This document shows positions 31,521 through 43,976 of a stretch of 64,000 nucleotides of DNA, in pieces. Location of the stretch: contig NC_049997.1 of assembly GCF_000003815.2 (NCBI RefSeq), forward strand, positions 12,460,228 to 12,524,227, read 5' to 3'. A model generated the notes under the pieces. That model was given only the letters and a program-made list of their open reading frames with translations, made no database searches and was not told the DNA's origin. Within the stretch, counting starts at the first letter, position 1. Each line of letters begins with the position of its first letter. Source of the stretch: Branchiostoma floridae (taxonomy: Eukaryota; Chordata; Leptocardii; Amphioxiformes; Branchiostomatidae). Both the position numbers and the translations under genes were made by a program.

Positions 31521-31809
31521 ATGAAAGTTATCATACCTACCTGGTTAGATAACTACAGTTATACTAGCTACCCGGAGAAATACAATGGCGTATACCCTAG
31601 GAAACCGCAAGGTGGCAGGTCTTCAGAGGAAGAGCCAACACAACATCCGGGCACTGACCCTCCCATCATCCTCTGTGCCCGAAACGTCCCGAGTCGAACT
31701 ACCTCGCTCGAGCCTGGGTCGGGCTAAATAAAGAGGGTGGGACATTGTATTTCTCCGGGTAGCTAGTATAACTGTAGTTATCTAACCAGGTAGGTATGAT
31801 AACTTTCAT
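31521..31809. mobile_element. Snapback element with 67-bp perfect inverted ends
   Basis: Positions 31521-31587 and 31743-31809 are exact complements over 67 bp. The loop (about 155 bp) contains CCGCAAGGTGGCAG and CATCCGGGCACTGACCCTCC, which also occur near the right end (36640-36700) of the adjacent large element in reverse. It is therefore a deletion derivative of a related element. Its left arm begins right at the gap edge, so it may extend further. Confidence 0.8.
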
Positions 31810-34800
31810 TTATACGTCGCTACCCTCCGAAATACAATGGCGACTTTAAAGCCGCGAGAAGGAGGTAGACTGAGACTCACCAAGAAGGTTAAAACCTTGT
31901 TGGCCTCACCAAGCCCCCATGGGAGCAGGAGACTAGACCTCTAAGAGTCACACCTCCCTCCAGAGTCATCCAGCTGCTATCGAAGGATGCTTCTGTCTCA
32001 TCCCCCAATTTTACAGCTGTAAGTGCCGGATGCAAAGGCAGAGCTAACCGACTGTAGTGCCCGAAGGGTACAGTCTTGCCACTTATAAGTTAACTGAGAT
32101 AAGTGTGCTCTGCCCAAACGGACTCGGCCTCTGGCCGACAACAACTTAGAAAGTTCTGGCTGACACCCAGTCTGTCAGCTTTCACAAATCCTTCAAGGAA
32201 AAACCGATGCAGAAGCAGCAGTGCTGTGGTGAGGATGAGCATTGAATAGACTGGTGTCAAAGCCTGAAAGATCCAACATCTTTCAGCCAACTGGCCCAAA
32301 AGGCCGACACCACTGGGTTATCAGCCTTAAAGAAGAAACCCCTTAGTCTGATAGGAGATTGACTTCTCCTTAGGTAAGAAATGCCTCACCACACATAAGA
32401 TCTCACTAAGATCTTAGGAAAGGAGTGACTTCTCCTTAGGTAAGATATGTCTCACCACACAAGATCTCTCTAAGATCTGGGTGCAATCGAACAACGATCT
32501 CTCTGTAAGGCTGAGTCAGCCTATCAGATTTGTTAGTTCCATAAGAACAAAACAACTCTGGAAACAAACTCTCGTACAGCATGAGATACAAGGACGCCAA
32601 AGTCCAACATCTGTCAGCAGATTACAAAGCCATCAATTGCAAGATTGGCTTAAGCGAGAGCTGTTTCAAATTCAGGGACCTAATGGCTCCCAAGTCTGAA
32701 GGAATCTCAGAATCGTACCCACGTCCCAAGACTAAGTACCTCAGTTTTGGAGGGTCACGCGTGTATGCTTAATACACCCGCTTAGAGTTAAAGGCTCTCC
32801 AGTCAGACCAGTGTTGTTCTGACTGGACTCCGTCTGTGATCAGACGAGTTGAGAAAATCGCAGAGCCATGAACATTTATGGTCTTATAAAAAAGACCCCC
32901 TTGATTAAGGCACAAGAGGTAATCAGTGACCTCCATGGCCGTCGCCTTAGACGGATCCAATGCCCTAGTCTCGCACTCCAGGCTGCCTGATACTGTTTCT
33001 GTGAACACAGTCTTGCGGCGCAGCACACGCTACAGGTGCCGCCGGCGCGCCTCAGACGACAAACCCGCAGTGATCAGATCTGACACTATCCGGGCTGTTG
33101 GTCTGAGTAACCTCAAACGAGGATGAACTTCCTCTGACCCGGAAGAGGAACACCGTCTTGTTCCATTGGAAAAGACAGTAGATCTCAAACCAGAGTTCCT
33201 GTAGGAACAGAAAGCACGGTTGAGATGGCCAAAACTATGGCCATAGATTTCGCCTGATCGAGGCAAATTTCTCATAAGAACGTATAACTCGAGAGGAGGC
33301 AGAAAGGTGGAATCCCGTACACTCTCAAGTTGTCCCCTGCAACTTAAAGTGTCGATCTTCCACGCCTCTGGTTCTAGGCACAGAGTGCCAAACGCAGCTG
33401 TATTTCAGCCTGGATGCGAACAGATCGACCTTTGGTAGAACTGAAGCATATGCTTGGCGGAAAAGGAGTGGGCGAAAAACTCCACTGGTTTTGGTCTTGG
33501 AAACACTCCGGGCGCCAAGTCGGCCTCGGAAATCGGACCCAGCAAGGGTTCCGATGAAAACACCAAACCCTTGCCTAAAGAGGCACACTACCACAAAGCT
33601 ATGGCTGTCTGGCATAGAAGTTGGCAAAAAAACTTCCTTGCCTACATATGTACGCCACTGCTGACGTATGTATAAGCCTGAGGTGGACTTGACTGTTGCT
33701 TGCAAAGCAGGTTTGGTCGAGTAAACGTTGTAGCGAGCTCTAAAAATAGCTCGCTAATACGTGTCTCTCTCTTGAAGAGAGGAACCGTTTTCTCGTCCTG
33801 CGTCCACCGCAAAACTGCTCCTCGGACTTGAAGCGAGTCGTCCGTTGTGATAGTTAAACTACCGGACTCGCCCAAAAGTCTCGACTACTCCACCGTGGCA
33901 AGCAAGTTGACCCGGTAGCTAGTCCCGAGGGAGCTTCTGGGGACAACACAACTTCGGTGTCCCACAGACGAGTCTCTTTCAGAGCCTCGTTTAGACCATT
34001 CTACAAGCTCCAGTGAAAGAGCGTTGCATGTAAGACCACCGCTGACGCTACATCCATGCGCCCTATCACTTCGGCAAAGTGCCAAAGAGACACATGAGGC
34101 AAGAAGGTACAAGTCTTGTAAACCTTCACCTTTTTCTCTTGAGGAAGAGATAAGGTCATAAGAAGACAAATGATTTACTTCCATCCAGGAAGATAACTGC
34201 TGGGTTGAGATCAATTGGGACTTTCCCAAAAGATCAGGAAAACCTCATCATGCGTCATACAACGAACACGTTTGCAGGTACTGGAGACGCTTTGCCCGAG
34301 ACGAGCCTGATTCAGCAAGTCATCCAGACAAAAACTATCCGAATCCCTTTGAATCGGATGGCACCAACTACTGGTTTAAAAACCGCATATGTCCTAGGAG
34401 CGCCAGAGGACCCTGGGACACTTTACTTGAAAAACTCCCCAACTGTTTCTGAAAAGAAACAACAGGAGTTTCTAAGTGACTGGTGTGATAATAAAAAGGC
34501 AACCTTGATGTCCAGGTATACCAACCAGTCATCCCCACTTAGGAGGGACATCACGTCCTTGATGTTCTCCAGTTCACGTGTTCTGAAAACACCCTACTGT
34601 TTCAGAGGTCTGAAACTATGACTAGACGCCAAGTTCCATCTTTCTTTGGAACCATAAAACCAAAAACGGGGCCAAAAATTGGTCCCCGATTGGAGGATTC
34701 TCTAAGGAGATCCCAATTCCGCTGAAGCGAAAACAAGCCACAAGTCATACTTCTGGCCCTGTCACCTCCTCTGGAGGGACAAAAAGACGGAGTCGCCTTG

Positions 34801-36745
34801 AGAGATGAAACAACGGTCCATCTCGAGCTGACAACACAACGCCCAGTACCCAAGGGTCTGAACAGATGTTTGTCCACAAGAGGGAACAAGAAATCCCTCA
34901 AATCTACTTGTAGCTGGGGCAGCAAGGTACCACACACAAAGAGCGACCTGTGCTCAAGCACAAGAGGCGAGGCAATTACTTATTGCCTACCAACCGCGGT
35001 GTCCCTTACACCCTTCCGGCCTGTAGCAGCCACGGAAGGAAAGGGATTTCTCCCCGCAGCCACGCCCAAAAACCAAACGGTTAGGCGTTACTGTGGCCAA
35101 CGGACTGTTATACCAGTCCTGTCGATCGGCGTCTTGGGTGCCTTACGGACTGCTATCCTCTGGGGAATAGCAAGTCCCCAAAACTAGCTACAGCTAGCTT
35201 TGGTCAGGTGATCATTTGTGTCTTTGACTGTAGTTAGCCAGACACAAGAACCTATTTTTAACCCAATCATGCACGAAGCGTCTGATTTGGGTGACATGGG
35301 GGCAAAACCCCAAACGTTCAAATGTCCCGCAAAATTCAGGTGGCCATTCGTGGTCCTACCTGTCATTCATGGCCCTTGCCTGTTCGCAAGGAAATCCATC
35401 CTCATGAACGAGTCAATGAGGTTGCCAGAGGTCAATGACCTTCAAAAAGGACTGTAAGGCCTGCAAAGCAGTGCCTTTATTGTTTAAGCCGGAGCGAATC
35501 GTCATGCTATGCGGCATGCATAGCTAAAAAAGTCTGTTACACAGACCGCCATTTCGCTTTCAATACCGGCTATGAGATGAGGCGGAGACCGCCTACACCT
35601 GGGAACCGTCAAAAGATACGGTTTATCAGCGAGGAAATCCTCGTTCCAGGTGTGAAGCCTTTCTTCATAAACCAACCCAGAACTCCAGGGGAAAACAACA
35701 TTCCCTGTGTTCAGGTTTGGTGAGGTCTAAAAGGAAAGTGAAAGGCCTCTCCAGTACAGAAAAGTCTGACTACTTACCTGTTCAGTAATAGCACCGGAGT
35801 ACTCCACATTCTCGGAAAACATTTCCGAATCTGGAGGAGGCGCATGACCGACTGGTCCTTGGCCTCCGTGTACCACACCCCTGAGTATGTTCTCAGTGGG
35901 CAACTGGGCTTATAACGTGGAGGACGCAAAGCGCGCCTCGAACGTTTATCGTCTGAAACGAAAAAACCCACGCACGTGAACCACGTGAAACTGACGGGAC
36001 TGAACTAATGCCGGTCTCAAGTCAGTCATGAGACGGCTAAACTTCGTGAACACGTTCCAATACAAGTGTTCAACAGGGGATTGGGTCATAAAAAACCCCA
36101 GTACCTGGCCCCGCTGTAATAGGAAAACAGCGGGGGTGCTTCAAGAAGGCCTGCCGGCAACAAAGTGGCGGCGGACAAGCACTGGTACTGCTCGCAGAAA
36201 ACCTGCTGCCACGAAGGACAGAGGATTGCGTAAGACTCAGGCGTGACAACCCAGCCAGTGGGAGGGGTCACGCCTCCCTGCCTGCACAAAGATACAGGAG
36301 GGTACAGATTCCAACCATGGTCCGTAGACGTGGATGGGATCATCACTTTGATCATCACCGCTAGACACGAAGAACAGGGCATGTTCGAACATGTCCGTCT
36401 GGCACGTGAGCCTGAAAAGAAACGCTGTGAAAGAAAACAGCAAAAGGTGAATAGTGATGCAAAACAACAGTTCCAAAGTCACAAAAGCGACCTAAAGAGA
36501 CTATGAAGTCTCAAGAACCTACTGTGAACTAAAAAGGACAGAAAATGTCCCGCTAAGGTAGGAAAAAACCACCGAAGCGAGAGACAAAACGATACCACAA
36601 ACCACTTCGAAGAAGGGCAGTTTCGGGAAAGAGGATGATGGGAGGGTCAGTGCCCGGATGTTGTGTTTGCTCTTACTGTGAAGAACTGCCACCTTGCGGT
36701 TTCTAGGGAAAACGCCATTGTATTTCGGAGGGTAGCGACGTATAA
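31810..36745 (-). mobile_element. Decayed DIRS-like retroelement with 33-bp inverted ends
   Basis: A perfect 33-bp inverted repeat bounds the element: TTATACGTCGCTACCCTCCG onwards at 31810-31842 and its complement at 36713-36745. No target duplication is obvious. Coding traces on the minus strand include a reverse transcriptase (PKKDGTWRLV, then WLVYLDIKVAF) and, downstream, an RNase-H-region motif (VDLFASRLKY). DIRS elements have inverted terminal repeats, make no target duplication and use a tyrosine recombinase; I could not find the recombinase. A tandem duplication of about 75 bp (CTTCTCCTTAGGTAAGA) lies at 32340-32480. Confidence 0.65.
33325..34961 (-). pseudogene. Remnant pol region of DIRS-like element (RT and RNase H traces)
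   Basis: From 34961 leftwards: an N-terminal region, then GFMVPKKDGTWRLVIVSDL ending at a stop at 34602; in another frame LSGDDWLVYLDIKVAF near 34507-34560 (RT motif A with the catalytic aspartate). Then SLALCRSDRAHGCSV near 34080 resembles the segment after the RT palm in DIRS elements. PKVDLFASRLKY near 33400 matches their RNase H region. Several frames and stops separate these pieces, so it is non-functional. Confidence 0.65.
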
Positions 36746-36859
36746 CTTCTGTGCAAACCCGCGAAACGGCCTCGACCCTTGACCTTTGTCCTGTGGCAAC
36801 CTTGACGCTTGAGTTGTTCAATACTAAAGTACATTTGGGTATGAAGGACGTCAGTCTAG

Positions 36860-38252
36860 TAACCTGGAATCCAGTCTACTGCTGGCTGGGCCTACCGTAC
36901 TTAGTGCAGGCTTTGTACGGGGCCAGGGAAGCTCCCAGCCGCTTAGGTAACCGGCACTGGGGAAATCCTTGTTTAAATTTCCTCGAGATCAGATTTGCGA
37001 TAAGGCTTCCTACACCACGGGAGTCCCTCAGCACACGGCACTATTGGCCTGAGCGCGCCATGCGCTGGCGAATCCACTACTGCCTTGTTACATATTCATG
37101 GCCTGCTTGCCGTGATGTAATCATATCACTTTCGTATCTGCACTACAATCGGGCGGTTTTGGGATCCTAGTTAAAGCCAGAATAAATGTCACAACTGACT
37201 AAATAACATTGTAGTCTTTTTTTTAAACGAAATGTGAGAAGAGAACATGAACAATGGATATTGGAAGTTCCTGTATGCAACGTAAGACTCCTTGGTAAGA
37301 CTAAGTTTTATTCATGAAGAGAAATGGATCTGGAGACAGACAAAATATCAACGTTTTTCTATGACTGTGTGAAAGGCAATCACAGATGTATGTAGTGTTT
37401 TTTTCTTCTTTGGATATAACCTAATGGTACTTTATAAACAACGTAGAGAGACCAGTTGAACGTCATTTACACGAAGAATAAGTGATATGGAACAGCAACA
37501 AGTCATGACCCACGTCTCAAAACGAGCTGAAACCTCCCAATCTGCACGCCTCTAATTCTCACTGGGAGTAGCGTCGCCAACTGATACCCCAAGTCATCTG
37601 GCTTCTTTGACCTGGTCTCTGATCAGAGCGACCAGAGGGGACAGAACAGTCTCTATAGAGTGGGAAAGTTCGCTGACTTCAGTCGATATGGACACTCGAG
37701 TGATGTCAACAGTTATGTCCCGCGGCCCGTGGGTCAGCTTGGTAGATCAATGAGGAGGAGAGCCATGACATCCTTTCCATGCAGAAACAACCACAAAACT
37801 TCCTTCTGCTTATCTTTAAAGCTATCGACCCCTTCAAACAACAACAGAGCCCTGGAAAAGGCATTTTCCACAGCAGCCGTGCGTGTGTCAGGCTCTCCCG
37901 AGTCGGCCATGTTGATATGGTAATCATGTCAGGGTTTGACAAGGCAGATTTACCGCGTGCTGCGCGCACCAATCAAGGCGCGGCAAGTTGATTGGGTTCT
38001 CGTAACACTATTGGTTAGAAACGGCGCGGGGATCGCCGCGCCGAGAACTGTTCCTATTAACTATTCCCCAGTCTACTGCTGGCGGGCAAATTAACTCCCT
38101 GGCAAATTAACTCCCACTGGGCTAAGTCTAACCCCGTGAAAATTCTACCGGGTGTGGCCGGTTACCTAAGCGGCTGGGAGCTTCCCTGGCCCCGTACAAA
38201 GCCTGCACTAAGTACGGTAGGCCCAGCCAGCAGTAGACTGGATTCCAGGTTA
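36860..38252. mobile_element. 1.4-kb element with 96-bp perfect terminal inverted repeats
   Basis: Positions 36860-36955 and 38157-38252 are exact complements over 96 bp, starting TAACCTGGAATCCAGTCTAC. The right end touches the gap at 38253, so the target duplication cannot be read. A short piece of the terminal motif (CCCAGTCTACTGCTGGCGGG) and a doubled GGCAAATTAACTCCC lie at 38066-38115. The interior includes a helicase-like fragment on the minus strand with GC-rich upstream sequence. Confidence 0.85.
37735..37910 (-). pseudogene. RecQ-type helicase N-terminal fragment with internal deletion
   Basis: From the ATG at 37910 the minus strand reads MADSGEPDTRTAAVENAFSR, then FKDKQKEVLWLFLHGKDVMALL. 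In SF2 RecQ-like helicases this is the motif 0 region (Q in KDKQKE) followed by motif I. Here the expected P-loop is missing: after ALL the sequence jumps, in a shifted frame, to SLIYQADP, which normally follows the P-loop lysine. The upstream GC-rich stretch contains CCAAT boxes (ACCAATCA, ATTGGTTA), as in a promoter. It looks like a first exon plus promoter of a helicase, with an 18-20 bp internal loss. Confidence 0.6.
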
Positions 38253-38404
38253 NNNNNNNNNNNNNNNNNNNNNNNNNNNNNNNNNNNNNNNNNNNNNNNN
38301 NNNNNNNNNNNNNNNNNNNNNNNNNNNNNNNNNNNNNNNNNNNNNNNNNNNNTATATATGGTAGTTGAGCAGTGAACACTTATAGAAATCCTCATTTGCG
38401 ATAA

Positions 38405-39277
38405 GGCCATGTTGATTTGATTATATGGATGACATCCTCCGGGAACTCCAAAACTGATGCGAGCGAGCGAATAAAAAAAAAGTTTGGCCAAAAAAAAAAA
38501 GTTGCCTTCAATATGAAATCAAAGTGACCAGGAAGGTTGAACATAGGACTAAACACACATAGTATGGTATACCAACAGTTAGGTGTAGGGACCAGTGCAT
38601 CATACGGGTGCAAAACATGTTTTTCTTCTTGGACCAATCCGAAAAAAACAGACCTGAAAAAAAAAAAAACAGAGGAAAAGTTTTCGCCAATTACAAAATG
38701 GACACACTATGTCGGCAGCCATTTGGGGTCTAACCGGGGGCCAAGAAGACAACAAGAGCGAAGTCAAGTAGAGTTTATAGTCAATTGTACCAAGTTTCTA
38801 CAGTCAAAGGTACAGAGACAGTTAGCCTTTATTACATGGAGATGGGATTTTAAAATGCAGTGTGGGAGTCCAATAATCCGCCAAACAGATTCCTTTGTAG
38901 CAAAATTGCCCAATTACCATTGTTTTGAGTATTGCCAGTTCTCAAGTTTCCACAGACAATCAGGTCCAGGTTCATGTCCGGACCTGGAAATGATCCTCTG
39001 GACCTGAATTTTCTGTACTTAAACCTCCCCCAACCAACAATAGATTTTTTTCTTTCTGTCCTTTCACATCTTATTCTTTGACTTACGATTCATTTTGGCA
39101 TTCTATGGCATTAGTTATCTGTTTTCTGATACTTTTTTTCAATCTACGGAATATTGTGCTCATTTTACAGCTGCTTTGCACAATTTATTGTGTGGTCGAA
39201 AACTTTTTTTATTTTTGGAAATGGCCGAAAATTGGTGCGAGCGCGGATGTCATCCATATAATCAAATCAACGTGGCC
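38405..39277. mobile_element. Harbinger-like non-autonomous element
   Basis: The left end GGCCATGTTGATTTGATTAT and the right end in reverse GGCCACGTTGATTTGATTAT match over about 33 bp with one mismatch. TAA flanks both sides (38402-38404 and 39278-39280), fitting the 3-bp duplication of PIF/Harbinger elements. The interior has A-rich runs and no transposase. Confidence 0.75.
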
Positions 39278-39534
39278 TAATGTAAAAATTAGCAAGTTCA
39301 GGGTGTCATAATCTCATCCGTGAACATTCCAGGTCATAAGAACTCACCCCACACAGCAGCCCGCTATCTCAAGTATCCAAAAGTCTAATCTTTAACTTTC
39401 TGACCAGCGGAAGGCCCGCAGCCTGGTAGCGGGAGCATGGTTTTGTCCCATATATGCAAATGAGCAGCATGCATACATTCACATGCTAATAAGTACGTGT
39501 AATTTAACATAAGCACTTTTTGTACATTTTGGTT

Positions 39535-40467
39535 CACACTGTACACTCCAGTACAGTTCTGTACACTCTTGTTCACTCTGTACTCTCCAGCTTCACTCTA
39601 GCGCACTCTTATACACTCTGGTACACTCTTATACACTCTAGTTCACTCTGTACACTTTGGTTCACTCTGTACTCTCCAGCTTCACTCTAGCGCACTCTTA
39701 TACACTATGGTACACTCTTATACACTCTAGTTCACTCTGTACACTTTGGTTCACTCTGTACTCTCTAGCTTCACTCTAGCGCACTCTTATACACTCTGGT
39801 ACACTCTTATACACTCTAGTTCACTCTGTACACTTTGGTTCACTCTGTACTCTGCTTCCCTCTATTCACTCTAGCACACTCTTATACACTCTTATACACT
39901 CTGGTACACTCTAGTTCACTCTGTACACTTTGGTTCACTCTGTACTCTGCTTCCCTCTATTCACTCTAGCGCACTCTTATACACTCTTATACACTCTGGT
40001 ACACTCTTATACACTCTAGTTCACTCTGTACACTTTGGTTCACTCTGTACTCTCTAGCTTCACTCTAGCACACTCTTATACACTCTGGTACACTCTTATA
40101 CACTCTAGTTCACTCTGTACACTTTGGTTCACTCTGTACTCTCTAGCTTCACTCTAGCGCACTCTTATACACTCTGATACACTCTTATACACTCTAGTTC
40201 ACTCTGTACACTTTGGTTCACTCTGTACTCTCTAGCTTCACTCTAGCGCACTCTTATACACTCTGGTACACTCTTATACACTCTAGTTCACTCTGTACAC
40301 TTTGGTTCACTCTGTACTCTTTGGTTCACTCTGGTTCACTCTTATACACTCTGGTACACTCTTATACACTCTAGTTCACTCTGTACACTTTGGTTCACTC
40401 TGTACTCTCTAGCTTCACTCTAGCACACTCTTATACACTCTGGTACACTCTTATACACTCTAGTTCA
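39535..40467. repeat. Minisatellite with 89-bp higher-order unit
   Basis: The array is built from 9-11 bp subunits of the form (T/G)NCACTCTN. Subunits are arranged in a higher-order unit of 89 bp, marked by GTTCACTCTGTACACTTTGG at 39641, 39730, 39819, 39914, 40019, 40108, 40197, 40286 and 40374. Spacing is 89 bp except where subunits were gained (95 and 105) or lost (88). It stops a few dozen bp before the gap at 40509. Confidence 0.9.
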
Positions 40468-40608
40468 CCGAGCCTTGGCAGATCGCGCGGACTATATTAG
40501 ATGGGACGNNNNNNNNNNNNNNNNNNNNNNNNNNNNNNNNNNNNNNNNNNNNNNNNNNNNNNNNNNNNNNNNNNNNNNNNNNNNNNNNNNNNNNNNNNNN
40601 NNNNNNNN

Positions 40609-43600
40609 CTTGTCCAATGTAATGGTGGATTTTCGGACGGAGAATTTGAGTTCTCAAACTCAAGGTTCGGCTCTAAAATTGGCCCAAAAAACCGATTTGT
40701 CAGTTTTTGTCAAAGAATGTTGTTACTGGCTACATTTCTCAAACCTAATTTGGTTTGTACTAGACACGAAATATACCAGCTTTAGTGGTTATTAATAGGT
40801 CCATACATTGCATTACACTACAGTACAGACACATGGAAAGTTGGGAACTCACATGTAAGTGTTACAACATAGACTTGTGTACAGTGTAATCTTGTGCATA
40901 CATGTATGTGTGTGTTTAGACACTGGACAGGGTACAACAAGTTTGTAAAATAAACTGTCCCTATAGGGCCAGTATTTCAGGTCATTTCCACTGGCCCAGG
41001 GAACAACTTTTCATTGGCCCAAAGTTTCAAAATATTCCGCCAATTTCCGCCTGCATTTCAGTCAAGAAATGCACTTAAAATCATCATAAAAATGTATCTG
41101 TGTAGACTAGCAGGCTAGAAGACCAATGATTATGCATAGAAAATGGTAATGACCCAATTGGGCAAGTACGCTGTAACATTTATTGGCCCAATTGGCTTTT
41201 CCACTGGCCCAAGGCCATAGGGCTATTGAACTGGTTTTTCCCCGATGTGGGTATAGACTTGAGAAACAAAACCACTGTTATGTTAAACCAATTTTTGTGA
41301 AATTTGTCCACATCAATGTTTTTGTTTGAGGCTTTTTCTCACTCTTTGGTGATCTGCAGGGGTTTGTACATCTGTCATGTCTTTTGAAAGTAAAGTGGGT
41401 GTGGCCATGTGTTACCATAGTAATTAAGACATCTGCCATGAGAACATAAGTAAACTGAATTCTAGTCTCTGTTTTCCGTTGGTACTTTTTAAAATGCATA
41501 CTCTATGATACAACACGTGACAAAAATGTTAAGTCCATTCGAACATGAAAGCCGCTGTTACACAGTTGATGAGTTTAGGCCATATTTGTCTATAGCTTGA
41601 AGATCGGCGAATAAAAAAAGATTGTAGAGACTCAAGCATATTAATTGAAAATTTACCTCACTACACTGGACGGGGCTGGGGACTTGCGAAGATCGTTTGA
41701 TCTCTACAGATCTTGTGATGAAAGAAAGAACACAGGGTGTACATTGCTTCTGAAAGTATCATCTTGAGCTGTCAGACTCTGCACGATATTTTCCTGTAAT
41801 GTGACAGGAACAGTATACAATATAGTCTCAGAGTTAAGCTCTACATTTCTTGACAAGCACTGAAGGCCCCAATTAAACTACGCACCCCTGATTTGGGGCA
41901 AGTCTCAGACAGGTCTGTGGTACTGAAAGGTAAAATGGAAAAACTCCTTGATTCGAGAAAATACGGAACGTCTTTTCATGAAAGGCAGTATACTGCACAT
42001 GAATATTGATGATCTGAAGGTCTTGTGCAGAGTTGTGACATGTGTGCCCTGGGCATTAACAATGGCCTGTGCCTGTGAAGACATTTGTATGCTAAGAGTC
42101 GGGATGTAATAAGGGGACGGTCCTGACCAATCCTGTCCCTGTGATGTCATCAGGACATCTGGCGGCTCGTCTCCCAGCAGATGTTGGGACGGAGACATCC
42201 TCACACTTACAGTGTACGTTAGCAGCAAACTGTCAGAAAACAACCAGCCAGGATATGACTAAAGGTATGTGTGGGAAGACAGGCCACTTCCATGGGAAAT
42301 GTACAGAATGTCTGGTTTATAAGCTGACAGTTATAACTGGTAACTTTGAAAACTTAAAATTACATGTAGACCACTATTTGAAAACTTAAAATTATATGTA
42401 GAACACCATAATGTCATCATTAGTAATAGTGTACATGAAGCCCTGAGGTAGTAACAGTATTCAGGCTTGTGTTCCTTTATGTAGAATTGATGATTGTTGA
42501 AATATTCAGAAACTGTTCTAAAAGTAGCTTTCCTGTAGCAATGTACAACTTGTGCAATGATCCCAAAAGTTTAAAGTAACCAAATTTATGCCATCTGTCA
42601 CCATTGCTTCTTGCTGTAGATTCTAAAGAACAAAGCAGTCACTTTATATTAACATAAACATTTTTTTCATTACATGTAAATGGTAATACAATTCTATCTG
42701 TGGTGGAATGATTCCATTACAATTGTTTAAAATGTTTGGTATTGGTCTTATAATAAAAGTTATCTTCATTCCCATGAATTTTATATCAGTTAGGGGCCAT
42801 CATAGTTTAAAGCTCTCCTGGGACTTTGCTTGCTCGGATATCTCATTGTTAGGCTGTCAAGCACAGATGTTTTCTCCCAGTCCGTGTTTACATCCAGACA
42901 TTGAACTTTACCCTGTTAGACTCCGGTTAATGTGTGCAGAGAAAAGAAACAAACCTGTAACGGCAGAGAGACCAGCAAATGTTGATGTTTTTTTGGACAG
43001 TGGTGAAATATTTGTCCAATTTGTGTCCGTAATTACCGTAGAATGTTTGGGTAATATGCCGATTGTCTACAAGTGGGAGTCCAACTGCAGCCGTAAGAAT
43101 GCCGAGGCCTGACAACATTGTAAGTAGTAACTTGTGTTGACAAGTGTTCTTCAAATTAGAGACTTGTATTTCAGTCAAAGCTTTGAATGTAATTTATATC
43201 TTCAAGTGTGTCCAGAAATACATGTAGTAGCATTTGTGAGTATGTCATGCCTTTTCATTGTCAAATTCATGGCCATGTTTTTTGACAGTTAAATATTTTA
43301 TTGTAGGTTGTTGTTAGATTTAATGAAAAAAAATGTTGGTTTGTTATTGTTGAATATAGGTTTCCCATGATATGCTTGTATCTAGCAGATCTATTGTCTA
43401 CAATTTGACAAAGAATCGACTATTTAATAGTATAATTACATTCATGTTGATTTTGGAAAATTAGGGATTTAGTGGGCAAAATTACATCCTACATAAAGCA
43501 ATCCAGCTGTTCAATTTAAACAAGCACGGCTTATTACCTAATGATGATAGAAGTGAACAATTACATTTTTCATTATATCATGCCTCGTGCCTGTATTATA

Positions 43601-43739
43601 GATAGTATCCCAGTATGGTTCACGTGTTACCTACATGTACATAACCTCAGTCATGGTCGATGACTCATGCTTTCTCTTGACATTTGGTTACAACTAACGC
43701 ACATCCAACCATGGTGATTCACTACTAGTACTAAGCCTG
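40609..43739. other. Non-coding stretch, no gene assigned
   Basis: This is mostly unique AT-rich sequence. At 40975-41235 a stretch rich in CACTGGCCCA and TTGGCCCAA with partly mirrored ends (CCTATAGGGCC, GCCATAGGG) may be an old transposon. At 41900-42264 there is a moderately GC-rich block with open frames on both strands and an AAAG/GTATGTGT donor-like site, but no recognisable protein. Another block at 42780-43120 ends at a GTAAGTAG site. Confidence 0.4.
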
Positions 43740-43976
43740 CTAAGTCCCTGTGCATTTGCCCGCCATACCATCACACTGTGAAATCACGGACTCCATTGTT
43801 CTCGAGTTCTCGTAAAACTTTCGCGAGTGCGTCCCGATGAGGCGTGTGGTTGATGAAAACGCGTAGGCGGCGGTGGCGGCAACGACGCAGGTATTCCGCC
43901 CGCAAGTCATGGTACCCGAGCAGGCAATTTCACCCCATGCCCGGAATACTGGAAGTGGAGTCCAGTCTATCCATTG
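43740..43976 (+). promoter_or_regulatory. CpG-rich block ending in a strong splice donor; possible non-coding first exon
   Basis: GC and CpG rise sharply here (ACTTTCGCGAGTGCGTCC, GGCGGCGGTGGCGGCAACG) against AT-rich surroundings. The block ends CCATT followed by GTAAGTACGG, a near-consensus donor. This is what a promoter with a 5' UTR exon would look like, transcribed rightwards. No coding frame on the plus strand is convincing. Confidence 0.35.

Noticed and set aside
32581-35187. Several plus-strand frames of 60-130 codons inside the DIRS-like element
   Set aside because: The recognisable RT and RNase H motifs are on the minus strand; plus frames carry no family motif.
37660-37991. Plus-strand frames opposite the helicase-like fragment
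   Set aside because: The minus-strand reading has an ATG and helicase motifs; plus frames have none.
40975-41240. Possible transposon with TAGGGCC ends
   Set aside because: The inverted similarity is short and no target duplication is visible, so it is described only as part of a non-coding stretch.
41905-42243. 112-codon minus-strand frame
   Set aside because: No recognisable domain, no good splice sites and similar frames on the other strand; treated as chance.
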